From assembly GCA_049323615.1 (NCBI GenBank), contig JBMOPD010000094.1, positions 1 through 64,000 on the forward strand: a stretch of 64,000 bases of DNA, given 5' to 3'. The translations under genes and the position numbers were made by a program. Positions 1 through 9,155 of the stretch are shown here, piece after piece. Source of the DNA: JBMOPD01 sp049323615. Lineage in GTDB: Bacteria; Bacillota; Desulfotomaculia; Desulfotomaculales; Desulfocucumaceae. The first letter of the stretch is position 1. Each line of letters starts with the position of its first letter. A model generated the notes under the pieces. It searched no databases and was not told the origin of the DNA. It saw only the letters and a program-made list of their open reading frames with translations.

Positions 1-109
1 CCTGGATCTGTCCCTCCAACTCCTCCAGATTATTTACTGACTTTAACACCTCAAAAATTCCCTGTGCTAAAAGAAGGACCACCATCACCAATTGCCGAAT
101 TTTTACCAC
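1..109 (-). CDS. N-terminal fragment of a leftward gene, possibly ISLre2/UPF0236-type transposase
   Basis: An open frame of 36 codons starts with GTG at 109 and runs off the left edge without a stop. An AAGGAG site lies about nine bases upstream of the GTG. The peptide opens with a hydrophobic stretch (VMVVLLLAQGIFEVL) followed by an acidic NNLEELEGQIQ segment. The second part resembles the N-terminus of ISLre2-family (UPF0236) transposases as I remember them, but 36 residues cannot prove this. It could equally be a small membrane protein. The ribosome site and open frame support a real gene; the family is a guess. Confidence 0.45.
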   Translation of the reverse strand, partial: MVKIRQLVMVVLLLAQGIFEVLKSVNNLEELEGQIQ

Positions 110-169
110 GAGACCTCACTCCTTGCCCGGGAGTCGGCTACTTCTTATGAAGTAACCTCTAGAGGTCTC
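110..169. repeat. Nested inverted repeats upstream of the edge gene
   Basis: GAGACCTC at 110-117 is repeated inverted as GAGGTCTC at 162-169, and TACTTC/GAAGTA (139-144 and 149-154) form a second hairpin inside. The arrangement covers the leader of the leftward edge gene. It could be an insertion-sequence end structure or a leader hairpin. No target-site duplication can be tested from this window. Confidence 0.4.
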
Positions 170-243
170 ATTTCTTTATTACCCCTCCAGACACCTACTA
201 AAAATATACACTGCCCTCCAATTTCCCCCAAAGGCAGCTCAAA

Positions 244-1287
244 TCAGGGTAGGATAACTATATTGGTAACCACCGGCCTCTGCCTGCCGTCTGAGGGACG
301 ATTCAACACCTTACCCTTAAACACAAAAGTGCTGGACCCGCCGCCGTCGAGGTTGTATCCCTCCTTTACACCCAGTTCGGCCAGTTTAAACTGCAGCCGC
401 TCCAGGGTCACCCCGCTGCTCCAGTCGGTCTGGCGCCCGTCCACTACAATCATAATCAGATCCCCATTGGCATATTCGCCGATAATGGTACGGGGCTGTT
501 TGGTGGTCTGCCATTCCTTCGGGACGGAGAGCGGCTTTCCATTCTGTATCAGGACAGGTAGGAAGCTTACCCCCTGCCAGGGATCAAGTCTTGTCAAACT
601 CTCCTTCTCAGGGAAAATGCCGCCGATCAGGTTGCCGTCTTTCTGGATACCTGCAAAAAACGCTTCATTGGAAGGATTAAAACCCCCTATAAACTTGCCG
701 TCAATAACCGTGTTCCCGATCGGGTACGCCAGCTGGCGGCCGTTCCGGACCACGGTGTAAAAACCTCCCCCGTTAATACCCAAAACGGCGCCGGTACGCG
801 CAACGGCATCTCCGGTGGTTTCCCTCTCACCCAGCCCGTTTTCGGCCAGTACCACCCTGTAAACCGAAGGGTCAAACAGCTTCACCTTGGCAATATAGCC
901 CCGGTACCCCAGTTCATCCAGCTTGAACACCTTTATCTCCACGCGCCCGGACGAATAAGAGTCAATGGGCGGACCCAGCATCGCCAGGATTCTTTCTTCA
1001 TAAATCTGGTTTGACATCTCTTTATGTTCCCTGCTCTTGCCGGTAAGCTCACCGAGTTTGAATTCCTGCTTCCTTAGCTGTTTTTCTTTTTTCGCCGCCG
1101 TCCGGTCAAAGCGGGCAACTTGCCTCCGGATGTTTGAAGTATGATTTTCCACGGTTTCTACAGCGGTGTTCATCTTATCCAAAGGAAGCCCCATATCATC
1201 CACGCGCCGGTTAAAGTCGGCAAAGGCGATTCCCAGACCAAGAAAGGGCGCCACTATAAAAACAAAGAGGATGTTCACCAGCCGCAT
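244..1287 (-). CDS. Phosphodiester glycosidase (NAGPA-domain) secreted/membrane-anchored protein
   Basis: This 347-residue protein has an N-terminal hydrophobic segment (about residues 3-23) that would export or anchor it. A basic, coiled-coil-prone stretch (about 40-95) follows, then a C-terminal phosphodiester-glycosidase domain. Family hallmarks are the glycine-rich GINGGGFY segment near residue 170 and the YNLDGGGSSTF motif near residue 312. Members of the NAGPA/DUF2233 family act on sugar phosphodiesters and are often annotated as exopolysaccharide proteins; the substrate here is unknown. Its ATG overlaps the stop of the upstream coiled-coil gene by one base (TGATG), so the pair is translationally coupled and probably works together at the cell envelope. 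Confidence 0.85.
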   Translation of the reverse strand: MRLVNILFVFIVAPFLGLGIAFADFNRRVDDMGLPLDKMNTAVETVENHTSNIRRQVARFDRTAAKKEKQLRKQEFKLGELTGKSREHKEMSNQIYEERILAMLGPPIDSYSSGRVEIKVFKLDELGYRGYIAKVKLFDPSVYRVVLAENGLGERETTGDAVARTGAVLGINGGGFYTVVRNGRQLAYPIGNTVIDGKFIGGFNPSNEAFFAGIQKDGNLIGGIFPEKESLTRLDPWQGVSFLPVLIQNGKPLSVPKEWQTTKQPRTIIGEYANGDLIMIVVDGRQTDWSSGVTLERLQFKLAELGVKEGYNLDGGGSSTFVFKGKVLNRPSDGRQRPVVTNIVILP

Positions 1288-1673
1288 CAGGGCGCCTCCT
1301 TTAAAATCTTCAAGCTTTTTTCCAACTCCTGCAGCTGTTTATCCAGTTTTTCTATCTTGTCGTCCAGCTTCTTCTGGGTGGTGTCGGAACTGGAAAGGGC
1401 CACTCCCGCGTTTTCCAGGGTTTCCTCTATTTCCTTCATCTCTTTGGCCAGCGCATCGAGACGGGCTTCAAGGGTTTGCACCTGCATGGCGTTTGTCTGC
1501 TGCACACTCTGGATAGACTGGTCAATGTACTGTTTAGCCAGGTAAAAACCGCCAAAGACAATTCCCACCCAGACAACAATAACCAGAAAAACATATACAC
1601 CGGAAGCCCTTTTCCGCTCTTTACGGGATCCCCCTTGAATTTCCTTGCGGCCCGTGACACGGGGATAATCCAT
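1287..1673 (-). CDS. Single-pass membrane protein with C-terminal coiled coil
   Basis: The 128-residue protein has a basic N-terminus, one transmembrane helix (about 24-46, VYVFLVIVVWVGIVFGGFYLA) and a long heptad-rich C-terminal part rich in K, E and L. I start it at the ATG at 1673, behind an AAAGGTG ribosome site; a longer frame back to 1814 has no comparable site. I do not recognise the family. The one-base overlap with the NAGPA-domain gene, which also carries a coiled-coil stretch after its membrane segment, suggests that the two may pair through their coiled coils. That is inference. Confidence 0.65.
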   Translation of the reverse strand: MDYPRVTGRKEIQGGSRKERKRASGVYVFLVIVVWVGIVFGGFYLAKQYIDQSIQSVQQTNAMQVQTLEARLDALAKEMKEIEETLENAGVALSSSDTTQKKLDDKIEKLDKQLQELEKSLKILKEAP

Positions 1674-2132
1674 TGTCCCACACCTTTCACCCTGAAATGA
1701 TAACTGCCCTTGAAAGGCAATCCAATAATATTCTATTTCTTCCAGTTTCGACAGTTTTCCTTTGCATGGCAGGTAATTTTTCACTTTTATAGAACTGGGA
1801 GGCCGGTAAAACAATAAACGGGGGTTTTCGGCGGCTGAAATCCATTATATGTTATCATACCTCTGCCGCTAAGGTGGGTAATGAAGGTAATAATGGTAAA
1901 TCAAGCCAAAGGATAGTGTTTGGCAATAACTTGTAAAAAGGCCATTTTTGTCCTGTCTGACACCAATATATTCCAAACTTTGGCCTTATGGGTTATAGCG
2001 CTGATATTTTACATAATTTATATTTTTTACCATAGACAATCACAGATAGCCTTTTTTAGCCATAAACTGTTATACAAACAAGAAAAAATGGCTTTTTTTG
2101 TAATGTTTTCCTGCAGGAAGGAGGAAAAGCAG
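1674..2132. other. AT-rich divergent intergenic region with weak attenuator-like hairpin
   Basis: This gap separates the leftward coiled-coil gene from the rightward helical-repeat gene and must hold both promoters. No consensus -35/-10 pair stands out. AGCCAT at 2058-2063 can pair with ATGGCT at 2088-2093, which runs straight into seven Ts. This terminator-like hairpin lies just before the next gene's ribosome site, but the stem is only six base pairs with a long loop, so it is weak evidence for attenuation. Confidence 0.35.
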
Positions 2133-4283
2133 ATGACGGAGTTTCAACCGGTGTTGTCACAGCCGTACATAATTGAAGCAACGGCTAAAATCAAGCAAGC
2201 CGGCCACTCCAAAAACCAACCGGACGAAAGACGCAAGCCGGCGGTAACCGAAAGAGAGATCGAAATAACCCTGGAAGAAGAGTATCCCATAGAGGTGCCT
2301 CTGTGCGTTGAGTGGCCGGAACAGCTCGATGAAAAGGCAGGCGAAGGCGCTCAAGAGCCTGGCGGGATGAAGATGGACCATGAAAAGCCCGATTTGGACA
2401 CCGGGGAAGGCACCGGGGAAAAACCCGCCCTGAACGCCGAGGGTGTGAACGGGGAAGAAACGGCCTCGGATACCGGAGGCGACGGGTTAGAAAAAACCGA
2501 TTCAGATGCCGGAGGTGAAGCCTGGGAAGAACTGTTTGCCCAGGCGGTAAGCCTGCACAAACTGGGCGTTGAAGGCGACAAGGAAGCAGTCAAGGAGGCT
2601 TATAAGCTGCTGGAAAAATTACGGGAACTGATCCCGCAAAACAACCTGGTGGAAGCGTACTACGGCAGCGCAACCTCTCTCCTTGGCCGGGACGCCGTCG
2701 ATCCCACCGAGAGGTTCAATAAGGCCATCAGGGGACTCAAAATACTGGACGGTTCTGTTGCCCGCGAACCGGAAAATATAGAAGTACGCACCCTGCGGGC
2801 CTATGTAAGCTACCGGCTGCCTGAGAAATTTTTTCACCGCACCGGTACCGCAGTGGAAGATCTAAGCTACCTGGCGACGCGCTATGAACATGATCCCGGT
2901 GTCTTCTCGCCGGAATTTTACCGGCAAGTCCTCTTTGATTTGGGGGCATCATTCAAGCGCCTGGGACAAAACCGGGAAGCTGAGTCCACCTGGCAGAAAC
3001 TTCTGTCTCCAACCAGGGACCCCAAATACATTGAACTTCTTAAGATAGAAGGATTCCAGGCCGCAGGCCTGATTCCGGCCCAGGATGCCGGGAAAACCTC
3101 TGATACTGAGGCCGGGCCGCAAAACGGCGAAATAGAGAAAAAACTTGCCGAGGGGATAAAGTTAAGGGACCTCGCCTTAAAAGGCGATAAAGAGGCCTCC
3201 CAAAAGGCGTTCAAATTCTTTAAAAAAACCATGGCGGCACATCCGGACCACCCGCTGGTCAAAGCTTATTACGCCGATTGCATGTCTCTGGCAGCCCGGG
3301 ACTCGGCGGATCCCGGCGAGATGTTTGCCACTCCCATAAAAGCCGCCAAGATATTAGACAGCGCGGTGAACAGCAGCCCGGGCGATGCAAGAATACAAAT
3401 GCTGAGGGCCTACCACAGTTTCCGGCTCCCCGAGGCCTTCTTCCGCCGCACGGCCTCCGCCATAGCCGACTTCGAATACCTGGTTCAAATGCATGAAAGA
3501 GATCAGTCGGTATTTCCTGCCGAAACCTACTGGCAGATCTTATACGACCTGGGCCTTGCCTACCAGCGCCTGGGCCTGGAGGAGGAGGCGTCTTCAACCT
3601 GGAAAAAACTCCTGTCCCTGGACCCCGACCCGAAATTCAAGGCTCTGATCGATGAAAACCGCGGCCATGAGCTGCTCAGGATCCCCCTGGAGGAGTTGTC
3701 CCTGGAGGACCGGGATGCCTTCTACCAGGAGGGATTCCGGCTGCACGACCTGGGGGTTGCCGGTAACAGGGCAGCGGCCAGAATGGCCCTTGAACTGTGG
3801 CAAAGGGCCTACGAAGCCGATCCCGGAGACACCCTGGCCCGGGCCTACTATGGCAGCAGCCTCGCCCTGGTGGGGCGGGACTCCACCGAGCCCAACGCCA
3901 TTTTCGGCAACGCCATCAAGGGGCTGGTACACTTGAACCGCGCCATATCCCGGGACCGGAACAACCCCAGGATACGCCTGCTGCGGGCATACCTGGCATA
4001 CTCCCTGCCCGAGGTATTTTTCCACCAGACCAAACGGGCCGTTAAAGATCTCCGGTTCTTAAAAATGACATGTGAACAGGACAACAGCGTTTTTCCCAGT
4101 GAGCTTTACCACAAGATACTGTACGACCTGGGTGTGGCCTACCAGCGCACCGGCTATCACGACAAAGCCAAAAAAGTCTGGTCAAAGCTGCTCAAAGAAG
4201 GCTCGGATTCCAAGTATAAAGCACTGATAAAGGAAAGGATGGAAACCGGGAATGAAGATGAACCTGAAAAAAATACTGAATGA
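2133..4283 (+). CDS. Large acidic protein with three tandem helical (TPR-like) repeat modules
   Basis: The start is the ATG at 2133 behind a strong AGGAAGGAGG site, giving 716 residues with no signal peptide. The first ~130 residues are acidic and of low complexity, with recurring Gly/Glu/Asp/Thr blocks. Three homologous modules of about 165 residues follow (roughly bases 2530-3040, 3140-3640 and 3720-4240). Each carries the cores LGVxGDKEA, AYYGSxxSLxGRD, LRAYxSYRLPExFF and LYDLGxAYQRxG, ending in a W-x-KLL helix. The spacing is that of tetratricopeptide-type solenoids, normally protein-binding scaffolds. It overlaps the next gene, a CoA-ligase homologue, by 32 bases, so it belongs to the same transcript. 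I infer a scaffold or partner role and do not recognise a named family. Confidence 0.75.
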   Translation: MTEFQPVLSQPYIIEATAKIKQAGHSKNQPDERRKPAVTEREIEITLEEEYPIEVPLCVEWPEQLDEKAGEGAQEPGGMKMDHEKPDLDTGEGTGEKPALNAEGVNGEETASDTGGDGLEKTDSDAGGEAWEELFAQAVSLHKLGVEGDKEAVKEAYKLLEKLRELIPQNNLVEAYYGSATSLLGRDAVDPTERFNKAIRGLKILDGSVAREPENIEVRTLRAYVSYRLPEKFFHRTGTAVEDLSYLATRYEHDPGVFSPEFYRQVLFDLGASFKRLGQNREAESTWQKLLSPTRDPKYIELLKIEGFQAAGLIPAQDAGKTSDTEAGPQNGEIEKKLAEGIKLRDLALKGDKEASQKAFKFFKKTMAAHPDHPLVKAYYADCMSLAARDSADPGEMFATPIKAAKILDSAVNSSPGDARIQMLRAYHSFRLPEAFFRRTASAIADFEYLVQMHERDQSVFPAETYWQILYDLGLAYQRLGLEEEASSTWKKLLSLDPDPKFKALIDENRGHELLRIPLEELSLEDRDAFYQEGFRLHDLGVAGNRAAARMALELWQRAYEADPGDTLARAYYGSSLALVGRDSTEPNAIFGNAIKGLVHLNRAISRDRNNPRIRLLRAYLAYSLPEVFFHQTKRAVKDLRFLKMTCEQDNSVFPSELYHKILYDLGVAYQRTGYHDKAKKVWSKLLKEGSDSKYKALIKERMETGNEDEPEKNTE

Positions 4284-5583
4284 ACTTGGCAAACCGGGAT
4301 TGGCGGGTAAATATTTTTCCGGGCCGGATTTTCCCGACAGCATGCCTTTAAGCCGGCTGGCAGAATTTCAGAGGGACTCCCTCAGGGAAATAGTAAACCG
4401 GGCCTACGATCGTTCCCCCTTTTACCGGGAGAAAATGGCCCGGGCGGGGATAATCCCGGCCGACATAAAGGACCTCGACGACCTGGGCCGCCTTCCCTTC
4501 ACCACCAAGGATGAACTGCGGGGGAACCCGTGGGCGCTGCTGGCCTGCGACAGGGAAGACATCGCCCTGGTGCAGGTCTCCACCGGCACCACCGGCGGAG
4601 AAGAGATATACATCATGAACACCTGGGAAGACTACTACCTCTACGAAATGTCCACCGGGTATCCCACCCTGGTGCCGGTGGAGCGGGGTGACATCTGCCT
4701 CAACGCCCTTCCCTACGAGATGAGCTCGGCGGGCCTGGCCTTTCACAAGACATTCATGGACGGCTGCCGGGCCACCGTCATCCCGGCCGGAAAAGGAGGG
4801 GCCTATTCCACTCCGGCCAAAACGGTCAAGATGATGCGTGACCTGCGGCCCACCGTGGTCATCACCACCCCCTCCTGGGCCATCACCCTGGCCGAGGCGG
4901 CGGACGAGAGTTTCTTTGACTTTAAAAGCCTGCCGCTGAAAAAGATGTGGCTGACCGGTGAAGGCTGCTCACCTTCCTTCCGGGAGAGGGTGGAGAAAAT
5001 ATGGGGTACTGCGGCCAACTTCTATTACGGCTCACTGGAGTGCGGCGGAGTCGGCATTGAATGCGACGCCCACAACGGCTACCACCTCATAATGGCCCAC
5101 GTGGCCGTTGAAATAATCGACCCTGACACCGGAAAGGTTCTTGAACCCGGTGAGATTGGGGAGATAGTGGTTACCTGCCTGCTCCGCTACGACACCCCCA
5201 TCCTGCGCTACCGCACCCAGGACCTGGGCTATATAGACCCGGACCCCTGCCCCTGCGGGGTTGCACTGCCCAGGCTTTTCCTGCGGGGCAGGCTGGTGGA
5301 CCAGGTGGTTATCCGGGGAATATCCTTTTCCCCCTTCTACCTGGAAGAATTTCTGATGCGGCTGCCGGAAGTGGGCAACTGGTATCATTTCGTGGTTGAT
5401 CCCGCGGGTTCAGACCGGCTGAAGATCCGCGCCGAACTGGCGGCGGGAGTCAGCGCCGGCCCGGAACTGGCTGATTATCTGGCCAGCAAGATGGAATTCG
5501 GTACCGGGCTTCCCTGTGAATTTGAAATCGTCGATAAGATTCCCCGCCCGCACGGCAAAACTGTCCGGGTAATCCACCAGTAA
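4252..5583 (+). CDS. PaaK-like adenylate-forming CoA ligase (first of two in cluster)
   Basis: The 443-residue protein belongs to the phenylacetate-CoA ligase group of the ANL superfamily, which adenylates an aromatic or related acid and usually transfers it to CoA. Visible motifs are the phosphate-binding STGTTGG loop (residues 110-116), the A5-like YYGSLECGG segment near 257, the RYRTQDLG motif near 325 before a CPCG pair, and a C-terminal PRPHGKTVRV stretch carrying the candidate catalytic lysine. The ATG at 4252 lies inside the 3' end of the repeat-protein gene, which suggests coupled translation. Only 22 bases separate it from the amidase gene. In this cluster it probably activates an aryl acid or a side-chain acid; the substrate is unknown. 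Confidence 0.85.
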   Translation: MKMNLKKILNELGKPGLAGKYFSGPDFPDSMPLSRLAEFQRDSLREIVNRAYDRSPFYREKMARAGIIPADIKDLDDLGRLPFTTKDELRGNPWALLACDREDIALVQVSTGTTGGEEIYIMNTWEDYYLYEMSTGYPTLVPVERGDICLNALPYEMSSAGLAFHKTFMDGCRATVIPAGKGGAYSTPAKTVKMMRDLRPTVVITTPSWAITLAEAADESFFDFKSLPLKKMWLTGEGCSPSFRERVEKIWGTAANFYYGSLECGGVGIECDAHNGYHLIMAHVAVEIIDPDTGKVLEPGEIGEIVVTCLLRYDTPILRYRTQDLGYIDPDPCPCGVALPRLFLRGRLVDQVVIRGISFSPFYLEEFLMRLPEVGNWYHFVVDPAGSDRLKIRAELAAGVSAGPELADYLASKMEFGTGLPCEFEIVDKIPRPHGKTVRVIHQ

Positions 5584-5605
5584 CTGCAACCGGGGGAGAA
5601 AAGTC

Positions 5606-7000
5606 ATGGATGAGATAACCCGCGCATCGGCGGCTGAGCTGGCGAAGGCCATCCGCGCCAAAAAGCTCTCTTCACAAGAAGTGGTCAATGCGTACCTGAA
5701 GCGGATTGAAAATATAAATCCCATTCTCAACGCGGTGGTGCAGCTGACGGCGGACACGGCCCGGGCCGAGGCCCGCGAGGCCGACGCCCGCCTTGCCCGG
5801 GGAGACGTCACGGGGCCGCTCCACGGCGTGCCGATAACAGTCAAGGATTCCTTCGAGACTGCCGGGGTGGTCTCAACAGGAGGCACCGAAGGGCGAAAAC
5901 GCTTTGTTCCGGACCGGGACGCCACCGCCGTGGCGCGCATGCGGTCCGCCGGAGCCATATTGCTGGGCAAGACCAATGTTCCGGAACTCAGTCTCGCCTA
6001 TGAGAGCGATAACCTGGTCTACGGGGCTACCAACAATCCTTACGACATTATACGTACTCCCGGCGGAAGCAGCGGCGGCGAGGCGGCCGTGATCGCGGCG
6101 GGCGGGTCACCGCTGGGCCTGGGCAGCGACTCCGCCGGAAGCATTCGCCTGCCAGCCCATTTCTGCGGCATCGCCGGCATCAAGCCGACCACCGGCCTGG
6201 TGCCGGCCACCGGCCACTTTCCGCCTTATGTCTGGATGATGGAACAGTTGTCGGCGGCCGGCCCCATGGCCAGGTTTGTAGAAGACCTGATGCTGGCCCT
6301 TCCCATCCTGGCCGGGGCGGACTGGCGTGATCCCGGCACGGTGCCGGTATCCCCCGGTGATCCGGGGGCAGTGGAACTGAGCAGCCTGCGGGCGGCCTTC
6401 TACACGGATAACGGGATTATATCTCCAACCCCGGAAACAGTTAAATTGGTTAAGGAAGCTGCAAAAGCGCTGTCCGGCGCCGGCCTGGCCGTGGAAGAGG
6501 ACCGCCCGGAAATTATCGGGCAGTCTCACGAGCTGATGCGCGGCCTCCTTGCCGCCGACGGCGGCGCGGGTCTTAACATATTAATTCAAATGGCCGGAAC
6601 ATCCGTCACGCACCCCCTGACCCGGCGGCTCCTGGAATCAATGCGTCCCTGCGCCGTGTCCGCCGCCGAGTTCGGCGGCATGATGGTCAGGTGGCGCTTT
6701 TTCCGGAGTGCCATGCTTTCTTTCCTGGAAAAATATGATGTGATTATCTGCCCGGCTTGCGCCCGCCCCGCCATGCCCCACGGCGCCACCACCGACGACG
6801 AAAATACCCTTGCCTTTAGCTATGCCGTGACATATAACCTGACCGGATGGCCGGGGGTGGTGGTTCGCGGTGGAACTTCGCCGGAGGGACTGCCTATAGG
6901 CGTTCAGGTGGTGGCCCGCCCCTGGCGTGAGGACGTGGCTTTGGCGGTGGCCGGGTATATTGAGACCGTTCTGGGCGGCTGGCAGCCACCGCCCATATAA
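5606..7000 (+). CDS. Amidase-signature family hydrolase
   Basis: This 464-residue cytosolic enzyme has the full amidase signature: catalytic lysine in VPITVKDSF (K80), the GGSSGGE loop (S155/S156) supplying the cis-serine, and the nucleophile in DSAGSIR (S179). The family hydrolyses or transfers carboxylic amides through a Ser-cisSer-Lys triad and includes GatA, but no gatB or gatC lies nearby. A GAGAAAAG site precedes the ATG. Lying between a CoA ligase and an amidohydrolase, it may trim or form an amide in the product of the cluster. The specific substrate cannot be read from the sequence. Confidence 0.88.
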   Translation: MDEITRASAAELAKAIRAKKLSSQEVVNAYLKRIENINPILNAVVQLTADTARAEAREADARLARGDVTGPLHGVPITVKDSFETAGVVSTGGTEGRKRFVPDRDATAVARMRSAGAILLGKTNVPELSLAYESDNLVYGATNNPYDIIRTPGGSSGGEAAVIAAGGSPLGLGSDSAGSIRLPAHFCGIAGIKPTTGLVPATGHFPPYVWMMEQLSAAGPMARFVEDLMLALPILAGADWRDPGTVPVSPGDPGAVELSSLRAAFYTDNGIISPTPETVKLVKEAAKALSGAGLAVEEDRPEIIGQSHELMRGLLAADGGAGLNILIQMAGTSVTHPLTRRLLESMRPCAVSAAEFGGMMVRWRFFRSAMLSFLEKYDVIICPACARPAMPHGATTDDENTLAFSYAVTYNLTGWPGVVVRGGTSPEGLPIGVQVVARPWREDVALAVAGYIETVLGGWQPPPI

Positions 7001-7049
7001 GCTTGACAGCTATCAGCCATAAGCTATTAGTGGCAAGGAGGAATTTACA

Positions 7050-7805
7050 GTGATTATCGATGCCCACGCCCATATCTCTGCGACTACTTACGGCAGCATC
7101 GAGATATACCTGAGCCAGCTCAAGGAAGCCGGCATTGAAGGAGGGGTGGCGGTTCCCGGCGGGACGGTGGACGTAAGAAATATGACCGATTACATTACCG
7201 GGAGAGCCAAGCCGGAAAACCTGATCCCCGACAACCACTACGTGGAGGAGTCCTGCCGGGTCCATCCCAACCTCTGGGGTTTTGCCTGTGTCGACCCACA
7301 TAGTCAGGACGCCGTGGAAGTACTGGAAAAAAGCTTTAAGCAAGGATTCCGGGGCCTCAAGCTTTCACCCCTGACGCACCAGTTTTCCTTTGCCGGCAAG
7401 GCCGTGGCCTCCCTGGCGGTCTGCTGCGGGGAGCACGGTTTTCCCGTATACAGCCACGTGGTTTTCAGCCCCGGCGCCTCCACTGCCAGGTTCGTGGCCC
7501 TGGCCCGCCAGTACCCCAAAACCAACTTTATCCTGGGGCATATGGGCTTTGGCCCGGCCGACCGGGAAGGCCTGGAGGCGGCGGCGGAACTGGATAACCT
7601 GTTCCTGGAGACATCCACGGGAAGCTTTCTGCACATAAAGGAAGCAGTGAAAAGAACCGGAGCGGGCAAGGTCATTTTTGGTTCGGAATTTCCCCTCTCC
7701 CACCCCGCGGTTGAACTGAAAAAAATCCTCCTCCTTGACTTGCCGGACGGAGACAAAGAAAAAATCCTCGCGGGAAACACCCGGGCGCTGCTGCGCCTGA
7801 CTTAA
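7050..7805 (+). CDS. Amidohydrolase-2-type TIM-barrel metal enzyme
   Basis: The 251-residue protein starts at GTG behind AAGGAGG. It shows the amidohydrolase-2 pattern: HxH near the N-terminus (DAHAH, H6/H8), a histidine in YSHVVF near residue 135, LGHMGF near 168, and FGSEFPLSHP near 210. In most relatives the last motif is GSDFP with a catalytic Asp; here it is Glu, so the active site is altered. Many family members hydrolyse or decarboxylate aromatic substrates. Related enzymes in benzoxazole pathways (NatAM type) catalyse ring closure of an o-aminophenol ester. Its position between amidase and ligase genes with short gaps fits a dedicated pathway step. Confidence 0.82.
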   Translation: MIIDAHAHISATTYGSIEIYLSQLKEAGIEGGVAVPGGTVDVRNMTDYITGRAKPENLIPDNHYVEESCRVHPNLWGFACVDPHSQDAVEVLEKSFKQGFRGLKLSPLTHQFSFAGKAVASLAVCCGEHGFPVYSHVVFSPGASTARFVALARQYPKTNFILGHMGFGPADREGLEAAAELDNLFLETSTGSFLHIKEAVKRTGAGKVIFGSEFPLSHPAVELKKILLLDLPDGDKEKILAGNTRALLRLT

Positions 7806-7823
7806 AGGAAGGGGGCGGAAACA

Positions 7824-9080
7824 ATGAAGCCGCAGGAAAAGCTGAAGGCTTTGAACCAGCTGCTGGAACACTGCAAAGCCTCCCCCTTTTATAAGGAACG
7901 CCTGCCCGGCGGGCCCCTGGGCTCCCTGGAGGAATTGAAGAACATCCCCGTAACCACAAAGGAGGACCTGAGGCAGCACTCGCCCTTTGGCCTGATCTGC
8001 GTCCCCCGCCGGGAACTGTACCAGTACCATGAGACCTTCGGCACCACCGGTGTTCCGGTCTCCACCTGGTTTACCAGGGAAGATTTGCGGTACAACGCCA
8101 GGGAAATAACCATGTGCGGCGTTAATTTCAACGAGGACGACACAGTGCTGGTACGGTTTCCCTACTCCATCTCGGCCGTAGCCCACATGGTTCACGCCGC
8201 CGCCCAGCTAAAACACGCCTGCGTCATTCCCGTGGGCGCCCGGTCCACCGTAAGCCCCTTCCCACGGGTGGTTAACCTCATGCAGAAGCTGGCAGTAACA
8301 GTTCTGGCCTGCCTTCCCCTGCAGGCCGTTCTGATTGCCGAGACTGCCGAAATGCTGGGGCTTAAGCCCAATCGGGACTTTCCGCACCTGCGGGCCGTCT
8401 GCACCGCCGGGGAGCCCCTTTCCCGGGGGCGGCGCCGGCTGCTGGAGGACATCTGGGGCGTACCCGTATACGATGTATACGGCATGGCCGAGATCGGCAC
8501 GGCGGTGGTCGACTGTGAGTTCAGCAATCCCCACCCCCTGGAGGACTACTTTATATTCGAGCTGCTGGACGAGGAATTGAAAACGGAGGTAAAGCCCGGG
8601 AAACTGGGCTACCTGGTAATTACGTCCCTGAAGAAGAAGGCCACCCCCATCATCAGGTACTTTACCGGGGACAGGGCCAGGATTGTGGAAAAAGAGTGTC
8701 CCTGCGGGGAGGAATTCTGCCTGGAGATCCGCGGCCGCCGGGAAGACACCATCACTGTGGGCAGCCGGGTATTAGACCTCTGGGACCTGGATGAAATAGT
8801 CTCCAACCTCCCCTTCCGGCGCTTCTGGGTGGCAGGGGAGGCTCCCGAAGGGCTGCATTTAGTGGTGGAGGAGGAAAAGGCCGGGGGCGATATCTCTCCG
8901 GCATTGGTCAGTGCCCTGGAAAAGAAATATCAAATGAGATTATACATCGAGGCCGTTCCCAGGGGAACGCTTTACGACCGCAGTGAACTGCTGTCCGTGG
9001 GAGTAGTGGGAAAACCGCAATACATCTATACCGCAGCCGAGATGGTGGAAAAAAAATACATCAAATCGGCCCGGACATAA
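7824..9080 (+). CDS. PaaK-like adenylate-forming CoA ligase (second of two in cluster)
   Basis: The 418-residue protein is a second ANL-superfamily enzyme of the PaaK type, clearly diverged from the first copy in the cluster. The phosphate-binding loop reads FGTTGVPVS (about residue 73), an unusual F in place of the usual S/T. YGMAEIG occurs near residue 220 and IIRYFTGDRARI near 275, followed by CPCGEEFCLEIRGR. The start codon follows AAAGGAAGGGGG. It lies 18 bases after the amidohydrolase and 75 before the DHQS-like gene. Two different ligases imply that two acids, or one acid in two steps, are activated in this pathway. Confidence 0.83.
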   Translation: MKPQEKLKALNQLLEHCKASPFYKERLPGGPLGSLEELKNIPVTTKEDLRQHSPFGLICVPRRELYQYHETFGTTGVPVSTWFTREDLRYNAREITMCGVNFNEDDTVLVRFPYSISAVAHMVHAAAQLKHACVIPVGARSTVSPFPRVVNLMQKLAVTVLACLPLQAVLIAETAEMLGLKPNRDFPHLRAVCTAGEPLSRGRRRLLEDIWGVPVYDVYGMAEIGTAVVDCEFSNPHPLEDYFIFELLDEELKTEVKPGKLGYLVITSLKKKATPIIRYFTGDRARIVEKECPCGEEFCLEIRGRREDTITVGSRVLDLWDLDEIVSNLPFRRFWVAGEAPEGLHLVVEEEKAGGDISPALVSALEKKYQMRLYIEAVPRGTLYDRSELLSVGVVGKPQYIYTAAEMVEKKYIKSART

Positions 9081-9155
9081 ATTAAGGGTTCTGCAGCGGG
9101 ATCCCTCAAAACGGAATGACTTCAAAAAAGCGGAAACTTGTGAAAGGAGAAACCA

